7,620 nt of DNA, from NCBI GenBank assembly GCA_947258905.1, contig CAMYKF010000001.1:1-7620 (forward strand), in the 5' to 3' direction. A program made the position numbers and the translations under genes. Origin of the DNA: an uncultured Pirellulaceae bacterium. GTDB taxonomy: Bacteria; Planctomycetota; Planctomycetia; Pirellulales; Pirellulaceae. The stretch's first letter is position 1. Each line of letters begins with the position of its first letter. The notes beneath the pieces were generated by a model, which was given only the letters and a program-made list of their open reading frames with translations, did not search any database and had not been told where the DNA came from. This document shows, in pieces, positions 1 to 5,389 of this stretch.

Positions 1-75
1 CATAAAACCGAGGAAACGAACCCTCCCCGCTCGCTCGTTCCTCGCTCCCGACCTTACCAAGGGGAAGGTAAATCC
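1..75. repeat. GC-rich intergenic segment with short direct and inverted repeats
   Basis: This non-coding stretch lies downstream of the anti-sigma-like gene. It holds two 7-bp direct repeats CTCGCTC (30-36 and 41-47, 11-bp period). An inverted repeat follows: TTACC (54-58) and GGTAA (67-71) around an 8-base loop. The overlapping pair ACCTT (51-55) and AAGGT (65-69) is an alternative stem. The strongly biased, partly repeated composition looks like a dispersed intergenic element rather than a gene. That is inference, because only one copy is visible and the left edge is cut by the window. Confidence 0.3.
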
Positions 76-110
76 AAAAATTCACAGCCCGGCCAGGCAT
101 CAGACTGATG
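76..110 (-). terminator. Weak candidate terminator after the anti-sigma-like gene
   Basis: Reading on the minus strand just after the stop codon, there is a perfect 13-base palindrome CATCAG-T-CTGATG (98-110). An imperfect GC-rich inverted repeat follows (87-98, roughly GCCT/GGGC around GGCC), then a run of five T (minus strand, about 76-81). The order of GC hairpin then T run fits intrinsic termination. However, the GC stem is only about 4 bp including a wobble pair, and several bases separate it from the T run. The palindrome could instead be a protein-binding site. Confidence 0.3.
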
Positions 111-117
111 TTGACGA

Positions 118-1956
118 TCAGCGATTTTCCGGCGCCTCGCGCGCGGGACCGGCCTCGGCCGGCAAACGCTGGATGACCAGCAGATAACGGCGGCGGGCGT
201 CCGCAGGCCGCGTCGTCTGGCCGGATTGTCCCAGTTGGATTTCCAAAGGCTGATCAGGTGCGGCCGAGTTCATTCCGGCATTGGATCGTGAACGGCCGGA
301 AGCATTTGCGTTGGGCTGCGTTTGCATTGGCTCGGCGCCCTCGCTCGGTGCAACTTCGGCCTGTTCGTCTTCGTCTTCCTGTTCGCCACCCTTTTCGGAT
401 TGTTGTTCGGATTCCATGGCTTCCAAATCCGCGAACTTGCCTGCGGATCGGGTGCTCGGTTGCATCATTTGCATGCGCAGCCCGGCACCAGGTTCACGAC
501 CCCGCGACATTTCACGCTGGCGAGCACCGCTGCCGCCGAATCCTCCGCCGCCACCGGACTGCTGCAGCTCGGACATCATTTCCACCAGCTGACCCTGCTG
601 CAAAGTCAGCGGCTGGCCTTCGATCTGATCGATGAGGGATTGCAGTTCTGACTCGGTGGCTTCCACAGTGACAAACATCAGGTTTTCCAGTGGAGCCTCG
701 ACTGCCGGTTGGGCGTCGCGGTCGCGGCGGTTGTTGTCGCGACGTTGACGCTGGAGCTGCGGCCTGTCGTCGCTCGGCTGATCGGCGCTGCCAAAGCTGT
801 TATCCCGCTTCATCGAAATCCCCGGGGGATTGGGCGGCGTCGGGAAGTCGTTGTTTTCATCCAGTACACGCTTTGACTGCGGGACCAGCCAGGGAAGCTG
901 GTTGGAACGTGTGGAGACGATCACGATTTCATCGAAAGCGAAATCGCTCATCGTATTGGCCCAGCCCGCGTCGGGCTGATTTGCAGAACCGGCCATGCCG
1001 CGCTGGGCATTCCGGACCGTTTGGGGCAAGACCGGCATGTCGGATTCCGCGGAGTCCGCGCCCTCCATTTCCTCCACGGCATCCCTTTCTGATTTGAGAT
1101 CCTGCAACTCCCCGGTTTCGGCCGTGGATTCCTCGTCCAGCATGGCGCGGGTCTGGTCCTGCAGTGGCGCGGCGGGAAGTTCGCCACCGCGCGACGCATC
1201 GGAATCGGGATCGGAATCGGTAAAGGATTCCATCGCAGATTCTGCGGCGGCAGCGGGAGCCGGCAGCGCATAGTCGTCGCTGTTGCCGGGAGCGGATTTG
1301 TCGGCCGTCATGTCGGCATCCCCGGCGCTGCGGCGGTACTCTTGCTCCTGGCCTTGCACCTCGCCGGCCCTCATTTGCTTTTCACGCGAACCGTCGGCCT
1401 GGCCACCGGCAGCCGTGCCAGACTCGGCGACTTCGGCTTCCACCGCGCCGGCGGGCCCGGCAGCGTCTTCGGGCTGAACACTTCGCTCAGCCTGCTGCGC
1501 ATTACTTTCTTGCTGAGACAATCGGGCGTCGGTCGCCGTTTGGGTTGGTTGCGGAGCGAGGAACATAGCCAGCAACAACAGGGCAGCCAGTCCGCTAATC
1601 ATCGCCCCGGCCGCTTGCCAGTTCAGCGCGGCGGGCAGGGTGGATTTGGCGCGTCGTCGTGACGGTGTGACGGGTGACTCGACGGCAGCGACGGCGGGCA
1701 TGGGCAAGGAAGCTTCCGGAAGATCGGGCAGGGCACCACGTTGTCGAATCGCTTCCGCCACACGTCCCGCAAATCCATCGTCCAGCTGGAACCGTGGAGC
1801 CTCGCGCAGCTGTTCGCGCAGCGATTGAAACTCCTGCACGCGTTCGGCGTCGCGCGGGTTTTCTTTCAGGTGCATCTCGAACTGTTCACGCTCGGCGGGG
1901 CCAAGCTGATCGTCGAGCCAGGCACTGATGGTTTCGTCGGACCAGGAATCGGACAT
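118..1956 (-). CDS. Anti-sigma-factor-like single-pass membrane protein, zinc-less, with long acidic linker
   Basis: This 612-residue protein is encoded 96 bases downstream of an ECF sigma gene on the same strand, the usual place for a cognate anti-sigma factor. Residues 8-55 (ISAWLDDQLGPAEREQFEMHL and following) resemble the helical anti-sigma domain of the zf-HC2 type. The CxxC zinc ligands are absent: NPRD stands where CPxC normally is, and I see no cysteine anywhere in the protein. One membrane helix lies at about 115-136 (GLAALLLLAMFLAP), which would put the N-terminus in the cytosol to bind sigma and the rest outside. Residues 137-335 are acidic, Ala/Glu/Ser-rich and probably disordered. 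More ordered pieces follow: a strand-like FDEIVIVSTR (341-350), then LENLMFVTVEATESELQSLI (423-442) as a beta-alpha unit, and YLLVIQRLP (591-599) near the C-terminus. A Gly-rich run (468-476) and a Gln/Glu-rich spacer separate them. The sigma-binding role is inferred from position and the N-terminal domain; the outer signal is unknown. Confidence 0.7.
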   Translation of the reverse strand: MSDSWSDETISAWLDDQLGPAEREQFEMHLKENPRDAERVQEFQSLREQLREAPRFQLDDGFAGRVAEAIRQRGALPDLPEASLPMPAVAAVESPVTPSRRRAKSTLPAALNWQAAGAMISGLAALLLLAMFLAPQPTQTATDARLSQQESNAQQAERSVQPEDAAGPAGAVEAEVAESGTAAGGQADGSREKQMRAGEVQGQEQEYRRSAGDADMTADKSAPGNSDDYALPAPAAAAESAMESFTDSDPDSDASRGGELPAAPLQDQTRAMLDEESTAETGELQDLKSERDAVEEMEGADSAESDMPVLPQTVRNAQRGMAGSANQPDAGWANTMSDFAFDEIVIVSTRSNQLPWLVPQSKRVLDENNDFPTPPNPPGISMKRDNSFGSADQPSDDRPQLQRQRRDNNRRDRDAQPAVEAPLENLMFVTVEATESELQSLIDQIEGQPLTLQQGQLVEMMSELQQSGGGGGFGGSGARQREMSRGREPGAGLRMQMMQPSTRSAGKFADLEAMESEQQSEKGGEQEDEDEQAEVAPSEGAEPMQTQPNANASGRSRSNAGMNSAAPDQPLEIQLGQSGQTTRPADARRRYLLVIQRLPAEAGPAREAPENR

Positions 1957-2052
1957 TGCGGTAGTCTCTGCGGAAGCGGATTCGCTCGGGAAGTGGTGAA
2001 TCCAGTCCTTTCAATCGAGTGGTTTTCTTTGCGCTTTGCGCGGGTTTGATGT

Positions 2053-2631
2053 TTATTTTTTTTCCTGAAAGTAGGAACTCAATTCATCCTTCAGCTGCGA
2101 ACGGGCCCGATGCAGTCGGCTGCGTACCGTGCCGATCGGCAAGTCCAGGATTTCGGAAATCTCTTCGTAACTTAGTTCATCCATTTCCCGCAACACCAGG
2201 ATCATCCGGTGCTGCTCGTTCAATCGGTTCAGTGCGGCGTGCAACTGGCCGGCTCGTTCATCAGCGTCCAGCCGATCGCCCGGTTGCGGGCCACTGTCAT
2301 CCATCGCGGTGCCGGCCTCGCCCAAATCACGCTCCACCGAAACCCGCGGCCGGCGACGACGGCGACGGCTGATGGCCGTGTTGAAGGCGATACGATATAG
2401 CCACGTGTAAAACGAACTGCTGCCGCGGAAAGAAGCCAGGCGTGTAAAGGACAAAACGAAACTCTCCTGCACAACATCCTCCGCCTCGGCCTCGTCACGC
2501 AGGAAATGAACCATGCTGTTGTACAGGCGGTTCTGATACTTGCTGACGAGACTGCCAAAGGCCTCGGTGTCGCCGGAAATCGATTGCTCGATCCATTTGG
2601 CGTCTTCGTTGGCTGGCCCCATCTCGTTCAT
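2053..2631 (-). CDS. ECF-family RNA polymerase sigma factor (sigma-70 family, RpoE/SigW-like)
   Basis: This 192-residue protein has normal ECF length. It would direct RNA polymerase core to a stress- or envelope-type regulon. Sigma region 2 covers about residues 20-88, with EAEDVVQESFVLSF (48-61) and the region 2.4-like FRGSSSFYTWLYRIAFNTA (68-86). A linker with six consecutive arginines (89-94) and an acidic stretch joins it to region 4 (about 128-185). Region 4 has the helix-turn-helix LSYEEISEILDLPIGTVRSR (153-172). Region 3 is absent, as expected for ECF factors. Two in-frame ATGs are possible, codons 1 and 4; I chose the first, and neither has a Shine-Dalgarno sequence. A promoter with ECF-type -35 and -10 elements lies directly upstream, suggesting autoregulation. 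The gene precedes the anti-sigma-like gene, so the two are probably co-transcribed. The exact ECF subgroup cannot be settled by reading. Confidence 0.93.
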   Translation of the reverse strand: MNEMGPANEDAKWIEQSISGDTEAFGSLVSKYQNRLYNSMVHFLRDEAEAEDVVQESFVLSFTRLASFRGSSSFYTWLYRIAFNTAISRRRRRRPRVSVERDLGEAGTAMDDSGPQPGDRLDADERAGQLHAALNRLNEQHRMILVLREMDELSYEEISEILDLPIGTVRSRLHRARSQLKDELSSYFQEKK

Positions 2632-2634
2632 CGA

Positions 2635-2663
2635 TTCGACGGAAAACGCGGTGTGAAAGTTCC
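2635..2663 (-). promoter_or_regulatory. ECF-type promoter upstream of the sigma gene (candidate autoregulation)
   Basis: On the minus strand the -35 GGAACTT (2657-2663) is followed by a 16-base spacer and a -10 GTCGAA (2635-2640). This is close to the classical sigma-E type pattern GGAACTT-N15/16-GTCTAA. Only three bases separate the -10 from the ATG at 2629-2631. A start 5-7 bases past the -10 would therefore fall on or just inside the first codon, giving a leaderless message or use of the second ATG (codon 4, 2620-2622). Confidence 0.55.
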
Positions 2664-2782
2664 CCTGGCAGTGCCCCGGTGCCTGTTTTTACGGGCCTTT
2701 TGGACGATTTGTGCGGTTTTTGCTGTCAGAAGCTCCTCAATCAGCCGCCAGCCAGCCCCCGTCGGGTGCCCGTCCCGGCCGA

Positions 2783-2788
2783 ATTATA
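2783..2788 (-). promoter_or_regulatory. Isolated TATAAT box between lgt and the sigma gene
   Basis: A perfect TATAAT is present on the minus strand in the 192-base gap, about 150 bases upstream of the sigma start. No convincing -35 hexamer sits 16-18 bases upstream (GCTCGG at 17), and the preceding GGT is only partly like an extended -10. It could be a housekeeping promoter giving basal sigma expression, or chance. The rest of the gap shows no clear terminator after lgt. Confidence 0.25.
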
Positions 2789-2823
2789 ACCAAATCCGGG
2801 ACCCACCGAGCCGGAATTGCGTA

Positions 2824-4110
2824 CTACCGCTCCTTTCCCGGACCCCCGTCAACCCTTGCGGGAGCCATCGCAAACAGGGCAAACCCGAACAGCACCGCGG
2901 CGACACTAATCCACTGGGAAATCGTCAGCGAGGTGCCGAACTGGCCCAGCTCGTCGCGCCGGATCAACTCGATCAGGAAACGCGTGATCGAATACAGGAT
3001 GATCAACAGCGCAAACACCTGGCCATTGCGTCGCCGCAGGGGAAAGTACAACCACAGCAACACCACTAACAATGCCGCGTTGATGGCCGCAATCAACTGA
3101 GTGGGCCAGACCCCCAGCGAACGATCAGGCAACTCCGCAATGCGAATCCGAATCAGGCGTTCGTTCTGGCTGATGACAATTTGCTGACCGACATCCAGAC
3201 CTTTTTGCTTGACGGCGCGAAACTGGTTGTCCGGATACCACACCTGAAACCAGCTACCGGCCCGGACGCCCGCCTGGTCAGCAATCGACCCGGGCTGCAC
3301 CGATTCGGCAAACAGGAACTGGCCATCCTCGGCGGGACCGGGAATCTCGGATTCGGTGACCGCATGGATACCGATCAACTCTCCCGTCTCCAGCTGACGC
3401 AGGTAAGGCGGCGAGCCAGCCGGGAACTGCTGGGCAATTTGCGGGACATCGCACACGCCTCCATAGCAACAGCCGTTAAGCAAACATCCGATGCGGCCCA
3501 GCGCCAGTCCGGCAACCATCCCCGGCGCCGCGATATCGGCAATGTGCAGCAAAGGCAACCTGGCGCGCCACAAATAAAACGCGCCTCCCAGCGACGCCCC
3601 GATCAGACTGCCGTAAACCACCAGTCCACCTTCGGTCATATTCAGCATCTTGCCGATCGCCTCGCCCGGCGACAGCCCGCTGAACTGATCTGCTTTCTGA
3701 ATCACATAGAACAACCGCGCGCCGATGATTCCGCAGATCACCATCCAAAACGCCAGGTTGAAGATTTTCTCCGGCGGATATCCTTCCTGCCGGCCGCGAT
3801 AAATCGACAGACTGATACCGGCCATCAGACCCAGCAACATCATCAAACCGTATCCGCGAATCGCCAGCCCTGCCGGGACGCCTGGCCCCGTGGGGTCTTC
3901 GGGATTCACATCGGTGACCTCGATGCCAGGTATCACAAAATGGATCAACGCCGCGCCGACCAGAAACACGGGCAGAAAGTTCAACGCGTCGCCCGTCCAG
4001 CCGTATCGCCAGACCAGATAAGCGAATATCAACAGACCCAGCACACACCAGATGACCAGTAGCGGACCCTGCAGAAACCAGTGCGGAATGTAAAACAGCG
4101 TCTGTTGCAT
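2824..4110 (-). CDS. lgt: Prolipoprotein diacylglyceryl transferase with a PDZ-like insertion
   Basis: Lgt moves diacylglycerol from phosphatidylglycerol to the lipobox cysteine of prelipoproteins, the first step of lipoprotein maturation at the inner membrane. The 428-residue protein is much longer than the usual 260-300. It begins LFYIPHW, followed by several hydrophobic helices. Visible family motifs are RGYGLMM (85-91, matching the conserved tyrosine region), GGLVVYGSLIG (161-171, Tyr where E. coli has His103), the signature GRIGCLLNGCCYG (205-217), and YSITRFLIELIRRDE (373-387, with the conserved Arg and Glu). Between the signature and the next helix lie about 115 residues instead of roughly 50. 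Part of this, ESVQPGSIADQAGVRAGS (269-286) onward to about 325, reads like a PDZ fold. The segment matching HPSQLYE of E. coli is WPTQLIA (335-341), lacking the Tyr-Glu. The gene starts 13 bases after the panC stop, so the two probably form one operon. Confidence 0.92.
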   Translation of the reverse strand: MQQTLFYIPHWFLQGPLLVIWCVLGLLIFAYLVWRYGWTGDALNFLPVFLVGAALIHFVIPGIEVTDVNPEDPTGPGVPAGLAIRGYGLMMLLGLMAGISLSIYRGRQEGYPPEKIFNLAFWMVICGIIGARLFYVIQKADQFSGLSPGEAIGKMLNMTEGGLVVYGSLIGASLGGAFYLWRARLPLLHIADIAAPGMVAGLALGRIGCLLNGCCYGGVCDVPQIAQQFPAGSPPYLRQLETGELIGIHAVTESEIPGPAEDGQFLFAESVQPGSIADQAGVRAGSWFQVWYPDNQFRAVKQKGLDVGQQIVISQNERLIRIRIAELPDRSLGVWPTQLIAAINAALLVVLLWLYFPLRRRNGQVFALLIILYSITRFLIELIRRDELGQFGTSLTISQWISVAAVLFGFALFAMAPARVDGGPGKER

Positions 4111-4123
4111 TGGCGGGCCAGAT

Positions 4124-5029
4124 TTACCGAACCAGAATGTTGTCGATCAGGCGGGTGGATCCGACTCGGGCAGCAACCAGCAACACGGCGGGCAGCCGGA
4201 TCGTCTCCAGCGATTGCAAGGTCCCGGCATCGGCTACCACGGCGTATTCCAGTTCCGTGACCCCGCCTTCGATCAGCGACTGTGTCATCGAGGCGGCCAG
4301 TGCCCGACCGTCATTCTCGCCTTCGCGGATCGCCTGTTCTGCCTTACGCAAAGTGCGATTGAGCGACAACGCTGCCTCGCGCTCGGCGGCACTTAGATAA
4401 TGGTTCCGCGAACTGAGCGCCAATCCATCTTCGTCGCGGACAATCGGGCAGATTTCGATTTCGATGGGCACGTTCAAATCGGCCACCATGTGCCGCACGA
4501 CCAAAGTCTGCTGGTAATCCTTTTGGCCAAAAAAGGCCACGTCGGCGTCGATCATGTTGAACAGCTTCAGCACAACCGTGGCGACGCCGGCGAAATGGGG
4601 CGGGCGGCTTTCTCCCTCCAGCAAGCGGGCGACCTGCGGCGGGTTAACCGTCGTCGTGCATCCCTCGGGATAAATTTCTTCGGTCGACGGCACGAACACC
4701 AGATCAACGCCGGCCTCGGCCAGCAGCTGGAGGTCCCGCTCCAGCGGACGCGGGTACCGCTCGAGATCCTCGCCCGGTGCGAATTGCGTCGGATTAACAA
4801 AGATCGTGACGACGGTGGCATCGCAGCGCTGACGGCTGCGTTCCACCAGACTCAGATGGCCGCGATGCAAGGCACCCATCGTGGGCACCAGCCCGATGGA
4901 CGCATCGGTCCTGCGAATCGCGGCCACGGCCTCGCGCAGCTCGGCGACGGTCGTCACGACGGCAGGCTGGGCGGCTGCGTCGGCGACCCACTGGTCAACC
5001 GGCGGCGTGGGTGCTGGGGAATCACTCAT
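4124..5029 (-). CDS. panC: Pantothenate synthetase (pantoate--beta-alanine ligase)
   Basis: PanC condenses pantoate and beta-alanine with ATP to give pantothenate, the precursor of coenzyme A; it is cytosolic. The 301-residue product shows every hallmark of the nucleotidyltransferase fold: VPTMGALHRGHLSL (48-61, with the HxGH site), FVNPTQFAPGEDLERYPR (77-94), FFGQKDYQQ (167-175, ATP-binding), VRDEDGLALSSRNHYLS (197-213, with the KMSKS-equivalent SSRN), and a C-terminal dimer and lid part ending RLIDNILVR. I chose the ATG at 5027-5029 (MSDSPAPTPP). The frame stays open upstream to an ATG at 5296, but those extra 89 residues (Cys- and Pro-rich) have no family counterpart. Even so, about 22 residues precede the first conserved segment. 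No strong Shine-Dalgarno is seen. The gene leads a minus-strand unit with lgt. Confidence 0.96.
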   Translation of the reverse strand: MSDSPAPTPPVDQWVADAAAQPAVVTTVAELREAVAAIRRTDASIGLVPTMGALHRGHLSLVERSRQRCDATVVTIFVNPTQFAPGEDLERYPRPLERDLQLLAEAGVDLVFVPSTEEIYPEGCTTTVNPPQVARLLEGESRPPHFAGVATVVLKLFNMIDADVAFFGQKDYQQTLVVRHMVADLNVPIEIEICPIVRDEDGLALSSRNHYLSAAEREAALSLNRTLRKAEQAIREGENDGRALAASMTQSLIEGGVTELEYAVVADAGTLQSLETIRLPAVLLVAARVGSTRLIDNILVR

Positions 5030-5189
5030 TGGCGGCGCATCTCTGCCGGAATCGTACCAAGCGGTTGCCCATGTGTCGCCCCGAATAATCGCGTCCCACG
5101 CCCCCGGCCGCAGGCGACCGGCACAACCGGCACAACGATGACACGGGTCAGGCGGTGCGGGGCTCCCTGCTTCCACACCATGGGTTTGC

Positions 5190-5217
5190 TTGGATATCGT
5201 TGCCGAAATGGTAGAAT
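5190..5217 (+). promoter_or_regulatory. Probable housekeeping promoter of the toroid-protein gene
   Basis: The -10 is TAGAAT (5212-5217, five of six to consensus), preceded by TGG, giving an extended -10 (TGn). A weaker -35, TTGGAT (5190-5195), lies 16 bases upstream. The predicted start near 5224 would give a leader of about 165 bases before the ATG at 5390. The in-frame ATG at 5216-5218 overlaps the -10 and would lie outside such a transcript. Confidence 0.5.
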
Positions 5218-5287
5218 GGAAGGGCTTACAGCTTGTGGGGCCTTGTTCTTTTGCCTGTGCAACGTGCGATTGCACACTTTCGTTTGG

Positions 5288-5357
5288 TACCTCCACTCCA
5301 CCACATTCACTTCCTCACTCTCGTTATTACTTCCATCCGCGCCGTGTGCCGACACGG
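5288..5357 (+). promoter_or_regulatory. C-rich, G-poor leader stretch followed by a hairpin
   Basis: Bases 5288-5338 contain one G (5323) and about 23 C in 51 bases, so this part of the leader should be unstructured. It is followed by a perfect hairpin, CCGTGT (5342-5347), loop GCCG, ACACGG (5352-5357), which ends 21 bases before the ribosome binding site. A C-rich, G-poor run resembles a Rho-utilisation site, so the leader may be a control point for premature termination. This is inference from composition only. Confidence 0.3.
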
Positions 5358-5378
5358 AATCACAACGCCCGAACATGC

Positions 5379-5383
5379 GAGGA
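5379..5383 (+). promoter_or_regulatory. Ribosome binding site deciding the toroid-protein start
   Basis: GAGGA lies six bases before the ATG at 5390-5392. It favours that codon over the in-frame ATGs at 5375 and 5216 and is the clearest Shine-Dalgarno in the window. Confidence 0.6.
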
Positions 5384-5389
5384 ATCGAG

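Larger units (their letters stand above)
5030..5389. other. Divergent intergenic region between panC and the toroid-protein gene
   Basis: This 360-base region has no supported gene. On the panC side there is a 9-bp tandem repeat, ACCGGCACA twice (5117-5134), and no convincing minus-strand promoter; the nearest -10-like TACGAT has no partner. In the plus direction there is a plausible promoter (5190-5217), a possible small stem TGTGC/GCACA (5256-5260 with 5272-5276), and a C-rich, almost G-free stretch (5288-5338). A perfect 6-bp hairpin (5342-5357) and a ribosome binding site follow. Open frames crossing this region are extensions or shadows of the flanking genes. Confidence 0.6.

Noticed and set aside
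281..1662. Several plus-strand and one minus-strand alternative frames inside the anti-sigma-like gene
   Set aside because: They are shadows created by GC-rich, low-complexity coding sequence; the products are Ser/Ala/Arg-rich without motifs.
2029..2047. GCGC-AAA-GCGC palindrome in the sigma/anti-sigma gap as a possible terminator or operator
   Set aside because: The stem is only 4 bp with no following T run in the minus direction, too weak to call.
2506..3100. Plus-strand frames of 129-187 residues across the sigma-lgt gap
   Set aside because: They run antisense into both flanking genes and lack any domain, start signal or composition of a real gene.
3181..4062. 293-residue plus-strand frame opposite lgt
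   Set aside because: Gln/Arg/His-rich shadow of the lgt reading frame with no hydrophobic or domain pattern.
5030..5296. 89-residue N-terminal extension of PanC from the ATG at 5296
   Set aside because: No counterpart in the PanC family; the sequence is Cys- and Pro-rich, and it would overlap the predicted plus-strand promoter region.
4400..5389. In-frame extension of the toroid protein to an ATG at 4400 (864 residues)
   Set aside because: It runs antisense through panC, and the translation has no domain or signal. GAGGA before 5390 and the promoter at 5190-5217 mark the real start downstream.
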